This document shows, in pieces, positions 52,896-64,000 of a stretch of DNA of 64,000 nt. The DNA lies in assembly GCA_039096225.1 (NCBI GenBank), contig JBBPEB010000006.1, forward strand, positions 1,234,501 through 1,298,500, given 5' to 3'. Positions within the stretch are counted from its first letter, which is position 1; each line of letters begins with the position of its first letter. The translations under genes were made by a program, and so were the position numbers. The notes below the pieces were generated by a model. That model was not told where the DNA came from. It saw only the letters and a program-made list of their open reading frames with translations, and made no database searches. The stretch comes from Blastocystis sp. Blastoise (taxonomy: Eukaryota; Sar; Bigyra; Opalinata; Blastocystidae).

Positions 52896-55285
52896 TAGAG
52901 AACAGTTGGTGAATATATTTTCCATTATGGATATGTTTATACTCTTAAATTAAATGAAGAAAATCATGTGATATTCTCATTAATACCATTTTATAAAGAT
53001 GATAGTTTTGTATATATGTATTATATATATAATAATGTAAAATATTTTGTATATTTCTCTCTTCTATGCTATATAGAATATTCATGACATTTAATAATCT
53101 CTCTATTATACTTTTCTATTCTATTTTTGTCAAGTATATATATATAGTTTTTAAACTACTATTTTGAATCTATATCTTTATCTCTAAACTTTTAAATTAT
53201 TTTTTTATAAAAGTTTTAAAACAACAAATATTATATATATATATAGAATTATATAATTATTATCTTCTAAAAGTCCCTGCATTTCATCTTCTAACCTTCA
53301 AGCCATTATTCTTACACTTACAACAATTCATATCTCCCATTTACAAGCATTATATTCTTAAGGGTTTCCAATAACTTGATGTATATAATAATATTGTATA
53401 ATATTTATTATATATATATTGTTTGTATAATATGTATCTATTATATATAATAATAATAATATATATATATATAATACATAATATTATATAGAGGATAATT
53501 CATTTAATTTATTTGTAGATCCATTTGATCTATTTAATATACTTACTACCTTGATAATGCATATATATATATATATATTTCTAAAAGAAGAACTGATAAG
53601 AAATACATATATATACAGAGAAAACAATTCAAATATTAATCATTAAATAGCTATTTGAATGCTATCCTATATATATTCAATATATACTATATTTGGTCTT
53701 TATTATTTAAAACCGAATTATTTTTTGGAATAAATGAATTAAATATTATATTTGAATTGTTAACTTTGAAAATAGCTTATATTTGAATTATTTTACGTTA
53801 AAAAATGTCTTATTAATGAATATATAAATATATAGATTTATATAAGATATATTATTATCTAAGAATAAAAGAAATAAATTGTTGTATATGGTTTAGAAGT
53901 GTTAAAAGAAAGATATAAACATTATTAAATATACTAAACTTATATATATATTGGAATCCCGATTATAAATGGAAGAAGAACTATTCTATAGGTATATATA
54001 TATATTCTTATTATACTTATAATTAATATATTTATTCTTATTATAGTTATATATTATTTATATATATTTTATATAGTCATAAAAAATTATATGCATCTTG
54101 AATATTATTATTCTATTATTCTATTAATGTATTTACTTATATTCTTCTATTTAAAAATAATTTTTGAGATTCTTTTTAAAAGAATAATATTATAGTTATA
54201 GAATAGTTTATGATATTAAAGCATATAATGTGATGAAACAAATTCATACTGAATTTGAAAAAAATCTAAAAAAAAAAATATTACTATTATTGTTATATAT
54301 AATAATAAAGATAATATTATTGTATCTCCTTCTTCTATGCGATCCTCACAACAAAAAGATAAACTAAATCGAGCTTCTATTTCACATTGGAATAATACAT
54401 TATTTACGCGATTATTTATGAATCGAAAAAGTTTTTCTGTGCTTTCAACTCTGAAATCTCATTCACCTATTCCACTTCGTTCAATGTCTCCTTCTATATC
54501 TCCTTCTCCTTCTATTAATAATACAAATATTTCTCCGATTACAACTATACATAGATCTTCATCTACTATTCCTTCTTCTTCATCTCATTCATTTAGATTC
54601 TTCTAATTATTCAACACAACCTTTATCATCTTCAACTATACCTATATCAAATGATTATACTCAATCATATTCTTCTATTCAAGAAAATAATATATATTCT
54701 GATATATGTATCTATATCTCAAAAGACATGTTCTATCCTTTCTACATATTTAACTACAACAAATGAAGAAGATAAGTCAAATCTTATAAGTAGTAATATT
54801 TCTATGAATACTAATAATAATTCAAATAAATAATAATAATTCAAATAACTTTATATTAACTAATAAAATAGCTATAAACCAATATAATGATTCAGAAAAT
54901 GAGTATATAAATAAGAATATATTAAGTCCTATGATTCTTCAAGATAAGGAGATATTTAAAAGAAGAATAGTATAAATAGAATACCTCAAAATAATCGATT
55001 TCATTCAAATAGTATATCTACAGTATATGATACTAATATACCATTAACAGAAATAACAGAATCTTCGAAAACAAAACATTCATCATTACGTCTTCTTAGT
55101 CATTCTTCTTCTTCTTCTTATTGTATTTATAATTTACCTTCTACTATATCAGATAGTTTATCTACATATATACATAATCAGTCTGAAATTACTCATTATA
55201 ATACTCCTATTGCTCTTCTTCCTTCTTCTAAATATATTTTATATAATATAGATTTATATTCATCTAATCCTTCTATAGATATACA

Positions 55286-55503
<218 letters not shown>

Positions 55504-56836
55504 TAGAAATTGAAAATGAATTATCTACAAATGTGACTACTACTTCTTCTACTACTTCTAAAGCAGATTCGAATAGAATTCGAAGTAAGCTTATTCAACG
55601 TCGTATACGTTGTTTATGTATAAAGAGAATAGTTGAATGTAAAAGTTAATTTAGTAGTTATAATTATAAACCATAGAAATTATTATTATTTGATTTAGGA
55701 ACTCCTTTATATGAAGTATTACCTTATACTATTTTAGGATTAAAGAAAGCACGAGTATTATTAAAATTACCTCATATAATACATTTTCTCCTTCTTTATA
55801 TTATTTATATAATCTTCAACTTTTATTATTACTTCTTTAGTTGAGTATTTATCTTTAGGTATTTATTATAGTAAACAATTCCATATTAGTATTCTTAATG
55901 ATATTATTACGGATATTTATAATTTATTATGTATTAGAAGAAGAAATAATAATTTTGAAAATTAACAAAGAATGAAAGTAGAGAAGAAAATGAAATGAAA
56001 AAAGAAATAAAAAAATTATTAATTATGATAATGATGAAATAGAAAAATTAAAATAAAATATTAAGGAAATAAAATAGTAATGATCAACGAAGAGTTATAT
56101 AATATTATATATTTATTTTTTATTCATTATTATATATATAGAAGAATTAATGGATCATATATTGACTAGTAAAAATATAGTTTATATTACAATCCTTCTT
56201 GATATTATTCTATTTTATATATAGAGTAGGCAAAAATTTACTTATATAATTTTAGATCTGTTTTTATTGTTATATGTATATATATATATATATTATTTTA
56301 TGTATTATAACGATACTAATTATTCTATCTATTTATATAGAGAGATTTATTAGTATTATGAACTCATATATGCTATTTATTTGTGAATCCTATATGTTCT
56401 CCTAATCCTATTACTATCTCTACACTTTTTTTATTCTTGTTATTTCTTTCTTTCATTCTTATAAATACTCTTCTACTTTTATTATATTAAATAAATTGTA
56501 AATTAAGATAAGATCTTCTTAAATTTATTTTAACTACTATATATTCTTAAATTCTTTAATTATCTTCAACTAAAGAATATATATTTTATTATTAGCTTAT
56601 TATTTATATTTTTCTAAAAAATGAATTGTAGAATTTTATGGAAGAATAATAATAATTGAAATATTAGCAATATTCTCAGAAACTTATTATTATCAAGAAG
56701 TAAATATTTTTTTATTATATACTCTTATATATTATATAGATTGATTTATAAAGTAACATATTGATTAGTTAGACTTGTAGGAGAATGGATGATATGAATT
56801 TTAGTCAAAGATGGCATGTTAATAATTGTATTAATA

Positions 56837-56841
<5 letters not shown>

Positions 56842-56911
<70 letters not shown>
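56842..56911. repeat. (TA)n microsatellite
   Basis: About 70 bp of pure TA repeat, probably an intron of the decayed channel gene, since it begins GGTATATAT and ends TTTATAG. Confidence 0.9.
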
Positions 56912-56917
<6 letters not shown>

Positions 56918-57285
56918 GATTATATACATATAGGAGGATCATCTTATTATGTGACTAATCCTATATCTATATTCACTCTTCTATATACATATACTAAAAG
57001 ATGTTTATAAGATGATATGATAAATTATAGTGTGTCATTTAACATTATTCAAAAATATTGTGAGAAAGGAGTACAATTAGTAACTACTGATAATAAAAGG
57101 TATATATTATTATTATTATTTTTTTGATATGTAGGTATTTTTTATTTATTATTCTTGCAAATAATTTTATAATTAAATTGTATTATATATATTTATATTT
57201 ATTTAAAGTCAACAAAATTATATATAAGAAATAGTAATTATAAATATATTTATTAAAAATATCATATATATATATATAAAATAAT

Positions 57286-57540
57286 TTATTTTTCTTTATT
57301 TAGGTGATATAAAAAGAATTTATTAACGTTTAATTGTTCAAGATCTAAATCTATATTATCATAATCAAAATTCCTATATATATATATAAAAGAAACTATT
57401 GTATATATACATTTTATTTATTTTTTTAATATTTTTTTGAAACATATTATATTCTTTGATAAATTGTTGAATCATTCCAAATATAAGAATTGCATTGTTA
57501 TTATCATAAGATTTATCACACTTTATATATAATATTTATT

Positions 57541-57600
<60 letters not shown>

Positions 57601-58008
57601 TTTTTTATATTGAACAATAATTTTTGATGTATTAATTTTAAATAATCTATATATATATATATATAGATAATTATATCAGAATAATTAAATATACTTTTTC
57701 ATTTGATTTATAATTTGATTAAGATATTTATCATTTCCATTTTCAAATTCAAAAAAAATATATATATTAATTGTAAGCGTTTTCTTTTTATCACCATTTG
57801 ATAATTTATTAATTATTAAATAATATCTATCTTTATTTCTATACAATAATAATAATAGTAATAATAATAATATTAATATATATATATATATATAGATTAA
57901 TACTTTAAATAGATTGTAAATATAAAAAATATTGGTGAATTGGAATTAAAATGAATCTGAATTTCATCAGATATATTATATAACTATATATATATTATTG
58001 TTAATAAT

Positions 58009-58043
<35 letters not shown>

Positions 58044-59878
58044 AGAATCATTAATAAAATCATTATAATTATAGTAGTTATGAATGAATAAATTTATATT
58101 ATTGGTTGTTACAATTTGGTTATAAACATTCAAATATAAATATATATCAAATAATTCACTTGGAAAAGATCCTTCATGTAAGAATGTATACTATATATAT
58201 TATATTATATTATATTATATTATATTATATTATATACATATTGTTTTTCATTAACTATTATCTCATTATCTATATATATATATATATATTATATTATATT
58301 ATATTATATAATACTAATTAGATTATATGTTTGTTTATTATTTATTTGTATAGGATCATTTTCATATTGACTATTTTGACTATTATTATAACAACTAGCT
58401 GTATATATATATATATATAAATATTATATTATTATATTATATACATTATATATATATATATTATATTATATTATATTATATATATATATACAAATATTAA
58501 TATTATCATTTGAATAATTTATAGATAAATTTGATGATTGATTATGAATTTCTTTGCTTATATCATTATTTTCAGATAATGAAGTATAATCATATACATC
58601 AGTAGGTATTATATTATCAGCATTAATATTATCAATATTATATTTAATAGATGATTGTATATTAGAATTATTAGCTGAAATTATATTAGCTGAAGATTGG
58701 TTATTATTTTGAATAACTTTAGATGCATATTCATTAGTATTTTGAAGTTTTTGGAAAGAAATATTATTACTATTACTAATTATTGGATTAGCCAAATTAT
58801 TATTGATATTATTTAATAAGATATTAGGAGATGAAGAAATTATATTATCATTACTACTAATTATTGGATTTAATGAATTATTGTAATTGATTGATGAATT
58901 AAGATAGTTATTATTATTTATTAATGGATTTGAAGAACTGTTATGATTAATGAATGAATTAGAAGAATTATTATTATTTTGATTATTAATATTGATTGAT
59001 GAATTAAGATAATTATTATTATTGATTGATGAATTAAGATTGTTGTTATTATTGATTGATGAACTAAGATAATTGATATTATTGATTGATGGATTAGAAG
59101 AATTGTTATAATTGATTGATGTACTAGATAAATTATGATTATTATTTACTATTGGATTAGATAAATTATGATTATTATTTGATATTGGATAAGAAGAATT
59201 GTTACAATTGATTGATGTATTAGATAAATTATGATTATTATTTGATATTGGATAAGAAGAATTGTTATAATTGATTGATGTATTAGATAAATTATGATTA
59301 TTAGTTGATATTGGATAAGAAGAATTGTTATAATTGATTGATGCATTAGATAAATTATGATTATTATTTACTATTGGATTAGATAAATTATGATTATTAT
59401 TTGATATTGGATAAGAAGAATTATTAATGAATGAATTAGAAGAATTATTATTATTTTGATTATTATTGTTGATTAATGGATTAGATAAATTATTTATTAT
59501 TTGCTTAGAAGAATTATCATTGATAGAATTATCACTATTGGAAATGATAGAAATATTAAACTGATCAATATCTTCAACAGAATTATGAATACTTGGAATT
59601 GGAGAATAATAATTATTTAATATATTATTATTATTTAGATTATATTGATTATTTAATGAATCATTTATACTATAATTATTATCATTGTTATTAGAATTAA
59701 ATGAAGGAAGAAGAAGAGGAGAAATAAGTTCTATACTTTTTTTATTTTCATCATCATTCATACTATTGAACTTTATAATGGGAGATATAATTATAGGAGA
59801 TATTTGTTGATCTGATAATTTAATATATTTATTTTCATTGTTACAATTATTTATTTTAGCACTATCTTTTGATTCCAT
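57286..59878 (-). CDS. Asn-rich repeat protein with a C-terminal Ulp1/SENP-like, apparently inactive, domain
   Basis: The ATG at 59878-59876 (MESKDSAKINNCNNENKYIK) opens a 460-codon exon rich in Asn, Ser and Ile. A 21-residue unit with SSYPISNNNHNLSNTSIN is repeated about four times near 59100-59400. Seven or so short exons follow, joined in phase to TAA at 57288-57286. They carry an ordered domain: TFLHEGSFPSELFDIYLYLN, INLFIHNYYN, FFIFTIYLKNKDRYYLIIN, KKKTLTINIYIFFEFENGN, CDKSYDNNNAILIFGMIQQF. Order and spacing recall C48 cysteine proteases (Ulp1/SENP), but the expected HW is RY, the catalytic Asp is replaced, and the SYDCG nucleophile site reads SYDNN. If the assignment is right, the enzyme is dead and may only bind a SUMO-like partner. 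It lies just downstream of a tyrosine recombinase gene on the same strand. Confidence 0.6.
57546..57600. repeat. (TA)n microsatellite in an intron
   Basis: About 54 bp of pure TA repeat in an intron of the minus-strand gene at 57286-59878. Confidence 0.9.
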
Positions 59879-59884
59879 CTATGG

Positions 59885-60240
59885 GATATATATGATAATA
59901 TGAATATACATGAATAATATGAATATGAATATATATGGATAATATGAATATGTATATGAATATGAATAATATGAATATGAATATGAATATGAATATGAAT
60001 ATGAATATGAATATGAATATGAATATGAATATGAATATGAATATGAATATGAATATGAATACATATGGATAATATGAATATACATGAATAATATGAATAT
60101 GAATATATATGGATAATATGAATATGAATATGAATATGAATATGAATATGAATATATATGGATAATATGAATATACATGAATAATATAAATAATATCGAT
60201 AATAAAAATAATATGGATAATATTGATAATATGAATACTT
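59885..60240. repeat. (GAATAT)n hexanucleotide array
   Basis: An array of GAATAT units with periodic ATGGATAATATGAATATACAT interruptions lies between the recombinase gene and the Asn-rich gene downstream. It is open in several frames (giving HIHIHI and YSYSYS), which is a property of the repeat and not evidence of coding. It may contain the promoter of the downstream gene. Confidence 0.9.
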
Positions 60241-60281
60241 TAGATGATATATCTTCTTTTGATTCAATATAACGATTTATA

Positions 60282-60330
60282 TCATAATTGAATGTACACT
60301 TTCTAACCAGTAATTCATATGAGCAAGTTA

Positions 60331-60392
<62 letters not shown>

Positions 60393-61739
60393 GATATCTA
60401 CATACTAGAGCTTCATGAATGGTTATTAGGTTACCATCAATATCTCTTTCTGGGACAAAATAATTCATTTCTTTAGCGAATTGTTTATCCAGGACATAAT
60501 CAATGAATACTTTTATACCAAGCTCAGAAGTACATAAATCATTTAATTTAAAATCATTATTATTATATATAGTTCTATATTTTAAATTAAGATTATAGTA
60601 TTTGTCATGAACATCATTTGTATGATGGCAACTTCTGATGAAACTTTGGCAATAAAGAGGATTAACACAATTTGTTCTTCCAAACCAAGTGGCAAAACAA
60701 TGTCTATAGGAATAACCTGAGTGATCTTTAGGTATGTTACTAAATAATTTTTTTAATTGATGTTTACAACTATATAGGTATATAAGTTAATATATATATA
60801 TATATATATATATATAGATTTAGATAAATATATATATATAGGTATACATAGTGGGATAGGTACTATATGTGAATTGGGATGCTACATAATTACTATTAGT
60901 ATTTGGTTTTCGTATATATAGGAATAAATTTGTTGTATATTCAATATCATTATCTTTTAAATATTCACATATTTGATTTCTTATAATTATATATTTATCA
61001 TATATCTTTTGAAATTTTTCGCATAAAATATATATATCAGGAAATTTTTTGCCGTCAGAATAAGGAATATTTCCATTCTTAGATCCTGTATGTATTATAT
61101 ATATATATTCTTTTTTAGTATTTTCATTTCTATATTTCTTTAAGTTTTCAAATAATTTCAAATTATATATATCATTATTTCTAAGTGGACAGCCTGTGCA
61201 AGTCTGAAGGAGATACATCATAAGAATCGTAATAGTATGAAATTTTTTTATATATATATCATTAATATTTTTCTTATTATTAATTTCTTCTATATATATA
61301 TTAATTTTTTCAAATAATGTTCTAATTATATTGTAGTAATCTTGTAAAGAGATAAGAGCTTCCATTTTCTTTTTCTTATTCAAATCCTCAAAAGCTTTAC
61401 TATCATTTTTACTAATGAAATTGTTATCTGTAATCATAACTGAAGACTTGTGAGTAATATATGTTAGTGTTTCTTTTATTATATCTTTCATTTTATTATC
61501 TATATATACATTTTTTCTTTCTATATAGGTAATTATAGATCTTATCTCTTGTATTCTATTATGAAGGGTTTTTGGACAATTTGATCTGGGCAGAATATTT
61601 AGAGTAACGTATTTATATATAAAATCAGGAAATAGTAAAATATTCAAACCATAATGATCAAGTTCTTCCTGATATAATACAAAAGCAAAATTGATTATAT
61701 CACAAATACTAAGCATAATTTCATAACTATATATATATA

Positions 61740-61776
<37 letters not shown>

Positions 61777-62093
61777 TACAAAATTTGTTTCTCAGATAGA
61801 GAATATATAGATATATCCGGTATTTTATCCTCAACCCCGTTTTCATAGAAGTCTCCAGTAATCACAGATTTAATTAAAGGTAAAGCATATTTTATAAATA
61901 TTTTTGTATTTGTATCCATTAGTAGAATTCTTTTTCTACTACACTTTCTTTGATATTTCCAATATTTTATTATATTATATAGGCGACTAATATCATCATC
62001 ACTTAATCGTTCTGGTAAAAAGCAACCAAGAAGATTTTTATTTATTTCTAATGATTTCTCACCAAGATTTATTCTTTCATTTAATTTTACAGG

Positions 62094-62144
<51 letters not shown>

Positions 62145-62447
62145 TTCTTAATTCTTGAATTGTATTTAATGATTCTTCATTATTTTTATTTTTCTTAATT
62201 ATCTAGAATTATTATATTTATTAAATGTATATACATATAATATATATATAGATACATATCCTAATTGCAGATATATATAGGTTTGAAGATCCAAATCTTT
62301 TACAAGTAGTGGGTTAGTAATAATCTATAAATTAAAATTAAAATAAATATGATTATTATTTAAATATATACATGTTTAGTATAGTTTGTATCCGAGTTCA
62401 AAATTAAATTACACAAATTATTCATAAAATCCTGTATATATATATTA

Positions 62448-62507
<60 letters not shown>

Positions 62508-62874
62508 GATTTTAAATATACTTCATTATCATCAAGATTTATTTTGTATTGCTTCAAAAAATTATATATTTCTGATCTTATCTATTGAGTATATATATAT
62601 ATAAATCAAAAAATATTATTTTAAAATATATTTATACTTCTTCATCTATTTCATTATTATTCTTAATTATATTTTGAATATCTATATATCGTATGAATTA
62701 TAATAATAATAATGCATTTAATATATAAACAATTATTACTTGATAATGTATATAGAAATGTTTTGAGTTCTTCTGAACTTATTAGAATTTCTTCATCATC
62801 TTCTTCTTCATTATTTTTAATTGCTAGTGGTATATAGTCTATTTTATTCTTATTTGATATAATTTTCCCATTAT

Positions 62875-62960
<86 letters not shown>

Positions 62961-63813
62961 GTGAGTCTATATCAATTACATTATCTTGAATTTCGTCATT
63001 ATTCTTGTTAGAATTGAATTTATAAGATTGATTATTATTTATCTTAATAGAATCATATTCTTTATTATCTATAGATTTCTTTTTTATTTTTATATTTTTA
63101 TGTAGAATCGGTGAAAGAAATGATGCTTCAATAGGAAATTCATGACAAGCAGGTAATTGTTTATTTGTAGAATTGCGATTACATTGATTATTTAAATTAT
63201 TATTAGATATAGAAGATTTAATAGAATTATTAGAAATTAATATAGGTGGAGAAGGAGATGAATGAAAATTATTGATAGATGAATTATTATTATGATTATT
63301 ATTAAAAATTGATATAGGTGGAGAAGGAAATGAATGAAATTTATTGATAGATAAATCATTATTATTATTATTAGAAATTGATATAGGTGGAGATAGAGAT
63401 GAATGAGATTTATTGATAGATGAATTATGATTATGATTATTATTAAAAATTGATATAGGTGGAGAAGGAGATGTATGAAATTGATTAATAGATGAATTAT
63501 TATTATTATGATTATTATTAAAAATTGATATAGGTGGAGAAGGAGATGATATAGAAGATGGAGATGAATTAAATTTATTGATACATGAATTATTATTATT
63601 ATGATTATTATTAAAAATTGATATAGGTGGAGAAGGAGATGAATGAAAATTATTGATAGATGAATTATTATTATGATTATTATTAAAAATTGATATAGGT
63701 GGAGAAGGAGATGATATAGAAGGAGATGAATTAAATTGAATAGAATGAATAGAAGGAGATGAATGAAAATTATTGATAGATGAATTATTATTACGATTAG
63801 GGTTAGGGTTAGG
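60282..63813 (-). CDS. tyrosine recombinase (Crypton-like), 5' end missing
   Basis: About ten exons join at GTATAT...ATATAG introns. The core has the tyrosine-recombinase layout: a helical core-binding part (GCFLPERLSDDDISRLYNII), box I with its Arg in TCTGCPLRNNDIYNLKL, a hairpin Lys in HTGSKNGNIP, box II in GYSYRHCFATW (Arg kept; the usual first His is Tyr), and HHTNDVHDKYY with the second His and the Tyr nucleophile. The Ile-Cys join across the intron at about 60770-60842 keeps phase. The stop, after a last short exon, is TGA at 60284-60282. Upstream exons encode acidic and Asn-rich spacers, then a Ser/Pro/Asn repeat array. I find no in-frame start; the frame runs into TTAGGG repeats at 63814. 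Such enzymes cut and rejoin DNA. Cryptons are the main eukaryotic elements with one and no reverse transcriptase. Domestication is an alternative. Confidence 0.75.
62880..62957. repeat. (TA)n microsatellite in a recombinase-gene intron
   Basis: About 78 bp of pure TA repeat spans an intron of the minus-strand recombinase gene. Confidence 0.92.
63238..63796 (-). repeat. ~72-bp coding tandem repeat (Asn/Ser/Pro units)
   Basis: About seven copies of a unit of roughly 72 bp encode variants of SPPISIFNNNHNNNSSINNF, some with inserted Ser-Pro motifs. The array forms the N-terminal part of the recombinase frame. The last copy is cut in mid-unit by TTAGGG repeats. Confidence 0.85.
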
Positions 63814-63814
63814 G
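63797..63814 (+). repeat. three TTAGGG telomere-type units
   Basis: TTAGGG occurs exactly three times in tandem. The G-rich strand points toward higher coordinates, the orientation expected if the chromosome end lies to the right. About 190 bp of ordinary sequence follows, so this is an interstitial telomeric repeat within the window. Confidence 0.85.
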
Positions 63815-64000
63815 AAAAAAAAATATAATTAGAGAGTAAGTTAATTAATGTTATAAAAATATATTATATTATAAATATAATTGGATAAAAAAAGATATTA
63901 TTGATTTAATTGGTAGTCTAGAATTCTAGAATTCTAGAATCTAGGATTGTAGAATTGTAGAATGAAATAAACCAATAGAATGAATTAAAAAAAATGTGAA
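63815..64000. other. AT-rich sequence distal to the telomeric repeat
   Basis: No gene is visible. Around 63922-63962 a short unit close to TCTAGAATTCTAGAA is repeated with decay, forming small palindromes. Confidence 0.5.

Noticed and set aside
59879-60267. Two overlapping frames of HIHIHI and YSYSYS repeats
   Set aside because: Both are products of the GAATAT hexamer array. The recombinase gene stops at 60282 and the next gene starts at 59878.
59878-60282. Recombinase and Asn-rich protein as one continuous gene
   Set aside because: A splice from the recombinase into the ATGGAATCA exon is conceivable because CATAG precedes it, but the phase-0 join of the last recombinase exon ends in TGA at 60284-60282, so two genes fit better.
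63797-64000. Contig end as the actual chromosome terminus
   Set aside because: Only three TTAGGG units are present and ordinary sequence continues for about 190 bp to the window edge.

Overview
This window is nuclear DNA from a very AT-rich unicellular eukaryote. Genes are cut by many small GT-AG introns that nearly always begin GTATAT and end ATATAG. TAA, TAG and TGA all act as stops, coding DNA is full of Asn runs, and three TTAGGG units sit near the right end. I cannot name the species. Poly-Asn tracts, a fibro-slime domain with filamin-like repeats, and BTB/TLDc proteins would fit a protist such as an amoebozoan, or an early-branching fungus-like lineage.

Layout, left to right. 231-2479 (+): an amidophosphoribosyltransferase whose phosphoribosyltransferase half looks intact but whose glutaminase half has lost its catalytic residues. 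2480-5548: mostly non-coding, with one doubtful small gene. 5549-8144 (-): an unrecognised Asn-rich protein with apparent frameshifts. 9702-11715 (+): an unrecognised protein with a winged-helix-like segment and a coiled coil. 12667-14399 (-): an R3H-SUZ RNA-binding protein. 14828-17420 (+): the spliceosomal protein MFAP1. 18068-20082 (+): a GT61-type glycosyltransferase. 20793-39591 (-): one giant gene of nearly 19 kb for a cell-surface receptor with signal peptide, fibro-slime/PA14 domain, filamin-like repeats, Cys-rich repeats, one membrane helix and a large basic, Ser/Asn-rich cytoplasmic tail.

39592-44700 is about 5 kb without a recognisable gene. It holds a 2.1-kb element bounded by a perfect 48-bp inverted repeat. 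44701-48489 (+) is a BTB-LRR gene built from many phase-1 exons, with one in-frame TAA. 50308-51798 (+) is a single-exon BTB-TLDc protein. 52896-57110 (+) looks like a decayed ion-channel gene with a cyclic-nucleotide-binding domain.

The right end is accessory in character. 57286-59878 (-) encodes an Asn-rich repeat protein with a C-terminal domain resembling a catalytically dead Ulp1/SENP protease. 60282-63813 (-) encodes a tyrosine recombinase with recognisable catalytic motifs. Its 5' repeat array breaks off exactly at the TTAGGG repeats. The pair may be a Crypton-like mobile element or its descendant next to a chromosome end. The most unusual points are the glutaminase-dead PPAT, the candidate 19- and 23-nt introns, the ACGCGT-bearing inverted-repeat element and the subtelomeric recombinase/Ulp1-like pair.
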